64,000 nt of DNA from Ptiloglossa arizonensis (Eukaryota > Arthropoda > Insecta > Hymenoptera > Colletidae), in the NCBI RefSeq assembly GCF_051014685.1, contig NC_135054.1, positions 8,622,001 to 8,686,000 of the forward strand. The letters run 5' to 3'. The position numbers and the translations under genes are program-made. Positions 50,801 to 62,400 of this stretch are shown here, one piece after another. Below the pieces are notes generated by a model, which was given only the letters and a program-made list of their open reading frames with translations, ran no database searches and was not told the DNA's origin. Numbering within the stretch: position 1 is the first letter of the stretch; each line of letters begins with the position of its first letter.

Positions 50801-53423
50801 ATATGTCGTACCATACAAACGATGTTCCAGTAATCGTAATACAATTGAGAAATGAAAAATTTCTGCAAAAACAAATTGAAAATGTGCATCAAAATTCATT
50901 TGTTCGAACTTCTATTATCGAGAGAAAGAACTTTGAACATCTGTCGAGTGTACGTGCACTTGACGTAATCGTCTTATACTACTTACGAAACCATCCTAAT
51001 TAAATACTACTTGTACGAAGATCTGTTGCATTTATCAACAATTTATCTTACCGATATGACTTTAAGTTGATAAATCCTTTTCAAAATTCACACGTACCGT
51101 ATAAAAACATTGCAATGTTTCCCGGTTTTCAGTTCTATAAACAAGTAGTAAAAAATAGAAAATGCATATGCAAGGGAAAAACACGTTTCTTATCCCTATA
51201 TTTAAACAATAATTGTAAAGTGTACGAGGGTTGTCGTATCGTACAACGAACTCACTTATAGTTTTTATTACAATCAATCAAGTGCAAGCGTACACGATCT
51301 TAAAATTAATTTTCATCAATAACGGTCGTACGAAAAAATTTTATTTTTCATTTTAAATTCATTATTATGTGAAAAAAAATAATCCCCTTCCCGATTGTAC
51401 CACGAAAACTAAACACCTTGTACGATAAGCATAGTTCACTTTCAAGGTTAACACTCTGAGACAACAAAGTTTCTCGCCATTGATCGTACGAAAACTCATC
51501 CGTTATTTTTGCCAGTTTTCGCATTCAACCGGTTGCAAAATGTTCATAAAGACTCATAATCAACACGTTGACCGCCACATAGATTTTTGCAACAAGTTCT
51601 CTAGTGGTACGATATTATTTTGCAGCGCCACCGAATAAGTGTATCAAACAAATCCAAGTTGATGTACGACTCGACGTTTAATAATCTTCGAAATATTTGC
51701 GTGTTTCTGGTTGGTGTGCATAACAAAAAAATATATGTATACGAGCCGTAAGAACAACGAATAACATTCCTCCGTCACGTGTATCAAGTGCATAGACGCA
51801 CCCACGAATCGTCGTCAGTCATTTCGATATGGAACACAATTAATAACATTCGGTGTCTAAGTAGACACTTACAATTTCGGTGTCGTTAATCGAGAGAATT
51901 TCTGTTTGTTCGATATTTGATATTGTTTGACACATCTAACGTACGAGCACGTTATATTACACGATACGATGCAGAAGTTGGCTATCAAAGTTGGATTTAG
52001 ATGAAAGTTTCAATGAGATTTGCTCTCTACCGAGAAAAAGGACCAAACTATGCGAAAATACATAAATACGTTCTTTTACTACTGTTCTCTTTAGCTGTAC
52101 GACACCCAATGTTCGTAAATACGCTGTACAAAAACGATGCAGTGTTTTCAATTTATATACCGTGGTATCGGATTTTCCGGGCCCGTTTGGGCCTGCTTCG
52201 AGCACAGACTTAGAAGAGATATCACGTGCGAACAGACCTGCGTTAAGGTAAACACTTGTCGCCGATCTGTTCGCTAGGTTTCGTGGAAGACACGAGTGTC
52301 CCTTTACAGGGGGTCTTGAAAGACGTGGGAATGCATGAGAACGAAAGGAAATACACGTGGTTCGGAGAAAATGAAGAGTGTTTGGAAAAGACGAACGATT
52401 TAGGATAGCCGAACGTGATCGAATGTTTGAAGTGAGAGGGACTGAGGATTAGAATGAAAGAGAATGAATTCGAGTGGCGATATAGGGTGCGAGAGGAACG
52501 TTTTGGAAACAGTATGTCACGGTTTGTTGTGGTATGTCGTGGTATGTCGTGGTATGTGGTGGTATGTCGTAGTATAACACACTATGTCACAGTAAGAAAG
52601 AACAGTGTGTAACAGTATGTATTGGTAAAAAGACGTAATAAGACAGGACGATAAGCTTAGTTTTATAAATAGTCGATCTATCTTTAGTGAAAAGAGAAAC
52701 CTATTACCAATACCACGTCTAATACTAATAACACTGTAATATATATATAATATACATAAATATACACCAACATACCGCACGGGTGTAACAATTTTTTGGA
52801 GGCTCGTACGGTTATCAACAATACCAATAGTAGAGGAAAATGTGTACGCAAGAGAATCTGGGATAATGTAGTCATCGATGTTCTACCTTGGACACGTACA
52901 GATGTTTATTTCTGTGTTTAATTTACTATACGAACAGTAAATAATAAACCTATCCTTCGCGAATACACGTTTCCGAGCGTCAGTGATGTTCGTGCACGTG
53001 ATACACGTGTGGCACTCGCACGATACACGCGTATGGAATGCACCGTGTAGTGTGCACGATAAGTATATTTTATCGCATAGCGTATTTTTGTCCCGCGCAT
53101 AGAGAATTTAATATTTGAACGATCCGTGCGTAACGTGTTGCAATGCATATATTTAATTTTCGCGCCGTGAACGGGATTTTTATTACGTTACACAGACCGT
53201 GCGTGTTAACAATTTTCAAGTGTGCGTGTTAATCTAATCGGAAGCGGATAGTACAGTGTTCGGTACCACGAGGACGTAATTATACAACACGTAATGTTTC
53301 CGATCGAATAAAATTTCGATACAACCCCGCCACGTTGTATACACAGGCTACCGTGAACCGTGTTTGAAAATGCGTACAAAGTTTTCGCGTGTAACAGTTG
53401 TTTATAACACGTAAACAAAAGTA
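47805..53423. other. Non-coding stretch
   Basis: No supported gene. 48,000-48,600 is GC-richer and holds overlapping frames with no domain. Frames of 60-90 codons elsewhere are unrecognised. A 10-bp minisatellite lies at 52,512-52,590. The run at 52,960-53,100 is rich in CACGTG/CGTGCACG strings and may hold bHLH-type sites (inference). Confidence 0.5.
52512..52590. repeat. 10-bp minisatellite (GGTATGTCGT)
   Basis: About six head-to-tail units of GGTATGTCGT with substitutions (GGTATGTGGT, AGTATAACAC). Low complexity; the overlapping minus-strand frame is an artefact. Confidence 0.85.
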
Positions 53424-53549
53424 TCGGGTCGTTCGGAAAGTCGAACATAGAATATATAATTAAATGAAATGTTTACACACTCTAAAAAGAATTGTGTTTC
53501 ATTTTCACAAAAAAAAAAAAAAAACGAAATGACTTTCCTAACGATTCAA
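53424..53549 (-). mobile_element. Mariner-type MITE, copy 5 (126 bp), most diverged
   Basis: Bounded by TA at 53,422-53,423 and 53,550-53,551. The ends are TCGGGTCGTTCGGAAAGTC and GACTTTCCTAACGATTCAA. The core has lost the CATTTCGTTTTCC block but keeps ACACTCTAAAAAGAATTGTG and a long A-run at about 53,510-53,524. It is an older or internally deleted member of the family, in the orientation of copies 3 and 4. Confidence 0.82.
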
Positions 53550-53859
53550 TATTACACACCCGGGTACTCTTTAACGAAACTGTCGTACACACTACTCTTC
53601 GTCTCCTAGAACTTAACAATACCCTCTACCTTACAAACAGTATCAAACGTGTGCGCATCGAAATCGACACAGGTATCCGACCGGTCGACACATGGCGGTC
53701 AACGTGTTATCTCGAGCAACCGAAAGAAAAAAACAAACAAAAAGAAAACAAATTTCCTCGAGCTCCGTACTGACCGCGTAACAGTTTGCAACCGTTTCCA
53801 CGCGTCGAGCGTAACGTCGTTCAAGTGTAAGTAAAACTCGTGTTAAAAGTGGTACTCAC

Positions 53860-53945
53860 ATTCGGACGTGGGCAGAGCAAGGTGCGCAGCACGCGTAATC
53901 CTCGGCAAACCGTGGAGAAAAACGGCACACACTCGGAGACACACT
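53860..53945 (-). promoter_or_regulatory. Candidate transcription start and non-coding first exon
   Basis: On the minus strand the sequence CGATCAGTGTG places an arthropod initiator (TCAGT) with its A at 53,945. An open 86-nt leader without ATG leads to a consensus donor (CCGAAT|GTGAGT) at 53,860. The location inside the GC-rich island supports a promoter. No TATA box is seen, which is usual for initiator-driven promoters. Start-site data would be needed to confirm it. Confidence 0.3.
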
Positions 53946-54119
53946 GATCGAGCACACCGAACCAGTTCACTTGGTCGACGAATCGCACGAAACATCTAGA
54001 ACTACTCTAGAGGATCCCATCCGGGGGAGAGGGGGATGGGGGGGTGGGTGGGTGCGACGGCGTTGGAAAAAAAGTCACTTGGTCTCCATCGCGTCCGTTC
54101 CGTAGTCCCCGCGAATACT

Positions 54120-54219
54120 TCCTCCTCCTCCTCCTCCTCCTCCTCCGTCGCCTCCTCCTCCTCCTTCTCCTCCTCCTCCTCCTCCTCCTCCTCCTCCTCC
54201 TCCTCCTCCTCCTCCTCCT
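54120..54219. repeat. (TCC)n trinucleotide repeat, about 100 bp
   Basis: Uninterrupted TCC units with a CGTCGCC break and a CCTTCTCC variant. It produces artificial poly-Ser, poly-Leu and poly-Gly frames on both strands. It lies within the GC-rich island. Confidence 0.95.
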
Positions 54220-54779
54220 TCAGCCGCGATCCCTCGACAGTCTGTCGCCCCCTGTAAAACAGAGTTCACCGTGCGTAACACACCGTAGGTAGTCGCGTCT
54301 ACCCATCCAACGTGATCGGTAATCGTCGTAATTGGTTGTAACGCCGACTCGTGCGGTCACGGCGTGTTTCGATCATCAGCGTTTCATGTCCTCATCGTTT
54401 CCCGCGTTTCAGGACGCACCGCGTAACCGAGCGCGGTGTATCCGGGGCTGGACCGTCGGCGGCCCGATTCTCGATCGCGGCGCCCATCTCACGTACACCG
54501 TGTTCGTACCACGCGGATTGAATCACGCGAGCGGATAGTCCTCCGCCGCGATCCGTGGCCCCGCGCGAAACGGGGTTAACGGCACTCGAGTGTGTCGAAC
54601 CAACGAGAAGAACGCTTCCCCAGTTGGGCCTCGGGATTCCCACGTTGCGATCAGCTGCTGGACCAGGCCTAGACAGGGGCCGTACGAACGCGCGATTGTC
54701 CCCGTAATACGGTTGGGAAGATCCGAACACGGTCACAGGAATCGAACGTCGGTTCTCGGCCAGCAGGGACGACACTTAC

Positions 54780-54878
54780 GGTAACCCACTTTCCAGCGAC
54801 GTCGTTTATTCCCATTCGATTCGACCCGTGGCTACCCGATAACTCCTGTCGCGCGTAAACTACCGAAAGTATCACCAT
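54780..54878 (-). CDS. Candidate first coding exon, product unknown
   Basis: The minus-strand frame starts at an ATG (54,878) and reads 33 codons (MVILSVVYARQELSGSHGSN at the start, VAGKWVT at the end) to a consensus donor ACC|GTAAGT, ending on a complete codon. No continuation exon could be identified and no domain is visible. In GC-rich DNA open frames are common, so the donor is the main support. Confidence 0.2.
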
Positions 54879-56100
54879 TCGGTGGCCGAAGATCCCTGGA
54901 TCCTCCGCAGGTTGTCAGTCGCCAATGGTGACACACGGTTACGACCAGCTGACAGCTTCGAGGTTGCGACGAGAGGAAAACAGCCCTCGCCTTGCTCCAT
55001 TTAAACCGTCGAGTATCACGGGATCGTTCTTACCGAGTAACCGTTGCCGGACACTGTCCACTAGAGTCACTCGAACCGTAGGTTAACGCGGCACGCATCG
55101 TCAACGAGTCACCGCGAGGCCAGGGGCGAAAATAGCGAACGTGCGGAGAAAACGGTGCACGCATCGAGTAACCTCGCGCAGCCAAAATGGTGGACGACAC
55201 TCCCGTTGTTCCGCTTCGACTCGGTCGCCCCAGCGCCCACGTCCCCCGTTCGAACGGGTTTAATCGCGTCGTACGCGACGCGACAGCCCGATGCACACCG
55301 TTTGCCACCTATGTTCGATGAAAACGCACCGTTGCACGCCGTAACGGCTGAACAGGATCGAGTGGAGCGCGCTGGAACCGCCTTCTAGTGCACAACACAA
55401 CACACCACCTCCGTACGTGTAAAGTGGACCACCCGCCTGGCGCATCCGTTCTAACATCCGTTTCCGGGGCCGCGCGTTCGTTCAAGGGTGATCGTCGACG
55501 GCCGAGGGATCGGTTCGCTGAGTACGGAAACGGCCTCGGGCCGGTCACCTGATCGTTGCGTGGAAAAAAGATCCAACGAAAGACGACAGCGTCGACGAGC
55601 TCCTAGCCGAGGGCATTCCAGCGCAGGCAGGGTGAATCGAGACGAACGACGCCGCGCCATCTGGCGACTAAACCGTTGACCCGACGACTGGCATGGCCGC
55701 GCGACCAACCCTCGCGTCAATAACAATCGAATCGCGCACGAAGTGTGCCTCGCTACACCGTTCGCCGACGCGTTCGGCCACGCCAGCGTCATCCTCCTTT
55801 ATGGTCCTCGGTCATACCTGAAAGAGAAGACGGGACACGGGATCGAGACGTGGTTTTCGTCGATTGACGCGCGTCCGTGCTCGCGACTCTTCGTTCGTAT
55901 TTCGATCAACCGCGCAGCGAGCTACTGCGACGGCTGCGCGATTCGGACTGAGCGCAACTTCGCGTTGGAACCGTAGACCCGACGGCGGAAATACACGAAT
56001 TCGCACGAACGTCGTTACGGTCACGTCGCCGGTAGAGACATCTGAGTACACCACGCGGAAGCGCGAATCTGGGTTTCCATGGATCTAAGGGTTGAATAGT

Positions 56101-56647
56101 ATCTTATGGTCAGACAGCGACCTGTCACCGCGGAATCGAGAACGGTAAACTACGGGATAAAATAAACCTTTCGGTTTGTTGGTTGCTCGGGTTTGCGATT
56201 AACGCGAAATATTCCTTACGCGTCCGACGTTCGCGTTGCAAGAAACTTTGTTCTTACTCTTTTTGCAATTGAAAATTACTTTAACCGTTGATTCTTTTGC
56301 AAGTATCCGAAACGAGAAACGATGAGAATTCAGCGTTATTTGATATTCTTGTTTCTCCGAACGAATCGATATCTTATTTAATTCGAAATACTACAATTGA
56401 GAGCAAAAGATAGAAATATTACTTCAAATTGGTATTACGCGCGATATTTTGGTTCGAAATAAAATTTAGCTACTCGTGGATTTCGAGCGTAATGTAAAAG
56501 AATTGGTGCGACAATGTAAATATCAATTACGTAATAATTATTACTTTACGCTTTGAACACGCGTCCGTCACTTTGGTACGTACCTCGTTCCCGATCAATT
56601 GTACTATACATCGTGGTATCGATCGATTTAACATTTTTGATTTTAAT
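56101..56647. other. AT-rich spacer between GC island and the Dpy-30-motif gene
   Basis: The base composition falls abruptly back to AT-rich. No gene, repeat or recognisable site is seen apart from the poly-A signal at its right edge. Confidence 0.5.
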
Positions 56648-56653
56648 TTTATT
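56648..56653 (-). terminator. Poly(A) signal AATAAA for the Dpy-30-motif gene
   Basis: On the minus strand AATAAA lies 100 nt beyond the stop codon at 56,753, in AT-rich sequence, a normal position for an insect 3' end. No earlier AATAAA follows the stop. Confidence 0.5.
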
Positions 56654-56752
56654 TCGATTATATTTACAAAATCTTGAATATTCTTGAAAACGTAAGACCG
56701 TGAAGTATCATTGCGTATAGTAAAACTAGTCGAAAATTGCTTTATCAATCAT

Positions 56753-59103
56753 TTACGCCGTAGTGCGCACAGCGTCGTAATATTTGAAATTCCAGTCTTG
56801 CGTTATATCTTCCTCTTCTCCTTTGTCTACCGAGATCTTTTCTTCTGCTTCGAGTACCTGAAACATTATTTGCAAACTTCGAATAATGTTCATTCCTCCA
56901 GTAGGACAAAACCATACGCGTGTACAAATTATTCGCGTTGATAGAAGGAAAGAGATGGAATATTTAATTCGATCTATTGTAAATACGTAAACAACGAACT
57001 CTTCTCTCGCAAAACGGACATCAATTTTTTCCATTCTTCCTTAATTAAAAATTAAACGAATTCAAGTCTTGTAATTGTAAGATCAGAATGCAAATGAAGC
57101 CTGACAAATCAAATTATTTCCACAAGCGAATATTATGCTATTTTCTGGTATGTGAGCAAAATTTACGATTCAAATTTACTAATGGTACATACTGGTTCCC
57201 GGATCAAAGATCGCTGATAATCGAGTTCTCGATCTGCCTTCAATTGCCATTGCTGGTTCTCCTGGCATTTTCTATAATTTAGCAACCAAAATCCAAGATA
57301 ATTGACCGGGTCTTGAGGTTTCTTTGCTATAATTTCCTTGATTGCCATTTTTAGCGGCAATCTCAAATAACTTCTCAACCATACATCATCAAATGATATT
57401 ACCGTATCGTCCATTAGGCGATGCAAACATTCTCCTTTCGTTTTATCTTCCACTGATATTTTTTCTGTACGATCGTCTTTCAGAATGTAATTACCCTCTT
57501 TATAATATACACAAGACACGTTGAAGATTCTATTATTAATCGGTGGTCTAATTTCTCTTTGTACAATTTTCGTTTAGCTATCTTAAATAATAAATTTAAC
57601 GGCATTTCGCAATAAAATAGTGCGTATTGGAAATCTGAACGTTACATCTTCTCTTCATTCGTATTTTCCTGCATCTAGTCTAATTATTATACAGAGTGAG
57701 ATACCAAACGTGAGACGCTCAAAATATCTGTTTCTTTTTACAATACGAATAAATATCCCACGAAGAAAATATGTCTGATTTGTAATGATTTTGTTCAAAT
57801 AAAAAGATACCGATAACTTCTCGAATAATACGTCGTGCGTAATATTTGCCTCGCGTAACAAAATAATTTCCTCCTCGAAAATTTATTCTTATTGTCGAAA
57901 AAAAAAGAGAATGGTAATTTATGGGAGAAAAACGTTTGGTGTTTCACCCTAGAGAATTTAATAGTCTAAAAGAAAAATAATGAAAGCGAGGAAATTTAAG
58001 AAATACATTTAAAAACAGGTGCGACGTAATGTATAATTCAGCAATTTAACTTACCAGAATCTTGTTTTAGTGACCGTTCAACTTGTTTATGGTCATTAAT
58101 GTCACCATGATTTACAGAGCCTTCATTCACCTCGACATTTATTCCATTACATTCTCCTAATTTCACAGGTAAGGGCACAAACTGTGCTTGACACTGTGGT
58201 GGCGGCAGTTGTGATAATAAATCTTTCAAACTCTCTTGGCTGACGAGAATGTTTTATAATGCGGTATTATAAATATTACAGGTCTGCTTAATGTGGTTTA
58301 AATGATACTTTTTATAAATATGTATATTTAGGATGTAGTACACGCAATTGTAACTAAAAGAAATTTGTAATCGCGTTTAATTGAAATACCTTTCGCTTCC
58401 ACGAAGATTCATTCCCTTCGCAAAAGCATTCAAAAGATCTGGGACTGTCGTGTTACTCGGTGGTGGTAGCTGCTTTTGCATTTTGAACGATTTTTATTCT
58501 GAAATGTACAAAATTCTTGAAAATAATCAAACATGGAAAAATTTGATAACGTTAATTAATTAACTCTTGACACAATTTACATGGTAAGCGACGAAACAAC
58601 CGCGAAACGCAATATTTGTTTAATCGATCTGAAAACAATCTACGTTTAACAGATATACAGAGTGGACCATATGAACTGATACAAGTTTAATTTTTTAAAT
58701 AATATGTCGAATAATCACTTGCTTTTCGTACAACTGCCCAAACATTCGAAGATCTCGAAACCATTTTTCTCGAAAGAAACTAAAGGAGACTATTGATCTT
58801 AAAAATTATGTTAATTGAACCACTGCTCTTACGTGCTGCAAAACGTTGCGTATCTCGTCCCGAATATAATATATTACAAAACGCACGGCAAAAATAGAGA
58901 CACGCTTGATAAATATAACACGATAAAATTGTTAAATAAATCGTATTATCTGTATAAAATTTCACAGATACAATGATGCAGAACAATATTTTTTAATCGT
59001 GCAACCTACTCACGGTAATCCCATCGTCAATCTTCCATGTAGCTCTAATAAATTTTACAGTGAAACAGTGACTCCTCGTATTGTCATTAGCTATTTCTGA
59101 CAT
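56753..59103 (-). CDS. Dpy-30-motif protein, multi-exon
   Basis: I rebuilt seven coding exons on the minus strand: 59,103-59,014; 58,904-58,833; about 58,469-58,390; 58,239-58,055; 57,873-57,811; about 57,554-57,193; and 56,857-56,753. Phases agree at every junction, giving about 320 residues. Best-supported are exon 4 (acceptor CTCGTCAG, donor G|GTAAGT) and the last two exons (donor CCA|GTATGT, acceptor ATGTTTCAG). The start is MSEIANDN, with an in-frame TGA upstream. The penultimate exon holds a Dpy-30 motif (SYLRLPLKMAIKEIIAKKPQ, then DPVNYLGFWLLNY), a helical hairpin that dimerises and docks on partner helices in COMPASS and in ciliary or sperm-axoneme complexes. A charged tail ends YYDAVRTTA. 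It is longer than Dpy-30 itself, so it is more like DYDC or radial-spoke-type proteins. The 5' edge of exon 3 (ATG at 58,481 is an alternative) and exon 5 are the least certain. Confidence 0.6.
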
Positions 59104-59490
59104 GATTTCGCGATAACACGGCAAAACTGTCAATCATGACTAGCCGATATTTACGTAGCCTGATGTTTTCCAAAAACTTGTACCGTTTCCCACCTAATAT
59201 GCAGAGATAAGAAAAATATTCCCGCAAGAAACCCGCGATAACAGTTGTTACACGCCACTCCCAAATGCAAGCACACGCGGCACAACCAAACAATCAAACT
59301 CTTACACACAGAGAGCATAAATATATCATGAGGTCTTATCGGAATGCAAATTTTCCGATCTCAACCTGGTGTCTTCCTGGTATAAGTTTCACGAACCATG
59401 TGAATTAGTTCGGAAAATAGCAGCCGGTCGGCTAAGAGGTGCATCGCATCCTTGCAGTCACCCATATCCTATTGGAATATAAGGGTAAAA
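59104..59490. promoter_or_regulatory. Divergent intergenic region, likely shared promoter
   Basis: The 387 bp between the two start codons separate genes transcribed away from each other. On the plus side there are a TATA-like string (TAAATATA, 59,318-59,325), a GATA site (CTTATC, 59,335-59,340) and an octamer ATGCAAAT (59,344-59,351) bound by POU factors. GATA factors drive many insect fat-body and midgut genes, which would suit a trehalose transporter (inference). On the minus side a short upstream ATG frame precedes the main start. Confidence 0.4.
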
Positions 59491-62400
59491 ATGACCAGCG
59501 AGGATCCAGAAAAGGATGAAGCTAAAAACATCACGATCTGGCCGCAATGGTTGGCTGCGTTTGCGCGTAAGTGTGACTAAAACGTTAGAAAATTTTCCCT
59601 TGACTTTCGATCAATCGGTTTCGTATGCACTGCAAATTGTTAAATCGAGTTACCGAATTTGTTTTCATTCTGAAAACGTCCAGGTTTCGGTGAAAATACG
59701 AATACATTGAAAGTTATCTGCCACTGATTGTGTCATTATATTTGTATCAGTACAAATTGCTTCATATCCGCATTTGCAGTAGGGCAAAACGAATTAAATG
59801 GTCCTCATTCGTTTTTAACCATTTCCCTGCCGGAAATTTTATAGGGGTTTATCTAAAAAACGAAATATTATTTTAGTTCTGTTTTTGAAAATCGTTACGA
59901 AAATATATTTCAATATTTTTACCCTAAAGTCGATATTTGTTTCTTTATTTTCCCCTTTATTATTTTAGTTAACAAGCATAGTCGCACTTGTTCATTTCCC
60001 AAGTACGAGTTAACTCGGGCGCGGTGGTTAAGTGGTTAGATGCTCGTACAGGAGCGTTTGTAATCGAAACATGACCCAATTAACAAGTTAATACCGACAT
60101 GGAAAGTTTCCTTTAACACATTGACACGTCGTGTACATAAGACGGACAAAAATATTTTACCGTGTCGTCATTTTTTAACGACGTTGGATTTTTTATAATT
60201 GTATGACAAAATCCAATGGAAATTTGAAATTGTATCCATTGCAGAAACTTTCGGTCGATAAATAACGACTAATTGTCAGTCTTAAGCCGTTATCGGAATA
60301 AAAGTAGAATTGGCAGGAGCGAAAAAGAATATCAAAACAAGACAAAAATAAAGAAATACAATAACAGTCAAAATAATGTTCTTACGTACGAATTAATATG
60401 AATTAAAAACTACGTAAAAGATAATAAAATACGTATAATGTCGTTTGAAAGTTGGTCAATCATTACTTAAAAAGAAAAAGAACAACAAAGTTTTTTTCCT
60501 AATATTCACACTGTACTACCAATTTTGAACACTAGCAAGAAGAAAGAAATAGTGAAAAACAATAGATAGACTTAATAAAGAAGAATAATTAGCTCCGTAT
60601 ATAAATGAGAAATATTTACTTATTATATGAACAAGTGTACTTCGAAACTTTCAGTTCGATAGATCGAAACAAAGATGTTGCGTTGGAAGTACCTATACGT
60701 AGTTAAAAAACGAACGGTGTCTCTGTGTCTAAGGAAAGTTTTAAAACCAATTAGCTTCGAAGGCGTCGACTGTCGAGTCGATCTCATAAAAGTTTCCTTT
60801 CGTGATTCGAATTTTGTTGAACATCGCACTGCAATCGGTAGTGTGCATCGAGATTGTTTCGTTCTCTATACATCGAGGTGCCTCTAGACCCAGGTCTATG
60901 AATGAGGTAATGAAATTACTCTCGCATCTATTGACACAACTGTTTCATGGTCGTTTGTGACAGTCAGCTTAGCTGTTATCGGAAGTGGTCTCGCGAATGG
61001 CTGGGCATCGCCGTACTTGGCTCAACTGACATCAACGGAAGCGAACGTGCCTTTGAGACTGACAGATACCGAAGTATCCTGGGTGGCCTCCCTTTTAAAT
61101 CTTGGCCGGCTCGTCGGCGCTTTGCTCAGTGCACTGTGTCAAGGTAAGGTCGTTTCTTCACTGTCAGAAAGAAAATTCGTCTGGTCAACTCCATTAACCC
61201 ACCCATCCCGGACACGTCACAGTGAATCGCGTGAACTTGAAAAACTTTCCAGACGTGTCCGTTGGAACACGAATCCCAAGTTTTAATCAACAATAAGCGT
61301 AGTCTTAAATATTATCGATTTCAATGGAAACGGAACACCACGCAACACTGCCTATTATTTAAACACGAAATCAATTTGAAACAAACGCACGTTACAAAAA
61401 TCAAACTAAACATCACTTTCAAATGTTTCAAACACGTACACAAATCTCTAGTTGATTCGATCGATCCTCTCTTGCAGCACGCGATCAGGTGATCAAGCAT
61501 GGCAAACTATTGGGACGAATATCGTTAATCGAGAATTGAGTAAGAACAAGGCAGCCACGACTCAGCATTCGTAGCAAAATGTGATATGAAAGTGTGGTAC
61601 GTAGAAAAGTAATACAAACAAACGATGGTAATTTTCATACAAACCGATCGATTCCATTGGAATATTTCCTTGCGAACGAATTCAGTTTTTGAACGTTCGA
61701 GTTTCTTAAACGGTACCACTGTCGAGAACTCTTCGCGATCCCTTGATAAAAATAAATCCTGAGGAGAAAAATAGTGCAAAAGATTAAGATAAATTACAAA
61801 TTTTAAGGATCCAATAAGCGATCATCGGTTCTGAGTTGTGGTGATCTTGTTCTCAGGAAAATCTAACTTTAACATGTCACACCGTCATCTTCAGAGTATA
61901 TTGGACGAAAGAAAGTGCTTCTACTTGGTGGTCTACCGATGGCCTCGAGCTGGGTATTCAGTATTTGTGCCACATCGGTCATGTGGCTCTACACATCCAG
62001 GTTCTGCTCAGGAATCGGGTCAGGAATTTTATGGTCTGCACTCTCGATGTACATAAGCGAGATCGCCGATCCCAGGATTCGTGGTTCACTGGTAAATTCT
62101 TACTAGCCTAACTATCTCTTATAAGAAACGGTCAAAAATTGTCATAAACGCGTTAACTGCCAAATACGGTTTCTAAACATACGTTTGAATTTTTGTATCA
62201 CATTATTCGTAGTTGCACGTAATATCGAAAAAAAAAAATACCACCACACCCATAACTGAAACATTAGGAAGAAAATAATGGTCGATGCAAGAATAGTTCG
62301 AATAGTATCGTACAATTTTGAAATATGAAAAATGTAAGAAAAAGACCAAAAGAACTCGTCTTTTAATCAAACTTACTTATAAATAACTTCGTAATAAAAT

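Larger units (their letters stand above)
53560..56100. other. GC- and CpG-rich island, probable promoter region
   Basis: This 2.5-kb block is strikingly richer in G+C and CpG than anything else in the window. It contains a (TCC)n tract, several strong splice-type sites (minus-strand donors AAT|GTGAGT at 53,860 and ACC|GTAAGT at 54,780; a plus-strand acceptor CCCGCGTTTCAG at about 54,411), and overlapping frames on both strands typical of high-GC DNA. In bee genomes such islands usually mark promoters and first exons. I find no domain in any frame here. The simplest reading is the 5' end of a minus-strand gene extending leftward with long introns. Confidence 0.4.

Noticed and set aside
52684..52780. 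Tyr/Ile-rich minus-strand frames near 52.5-52.9 kb
   Set aside because: Generated by the GGTATGTCGT minisatellite and AT dinucleotides.
54036..54292. Poly-Ser, poly-Leu and poly-Gly open frames on both strands
   Set aside because: They are products of the (TCC)n repeat; no sequence outside the repeat looks coding.
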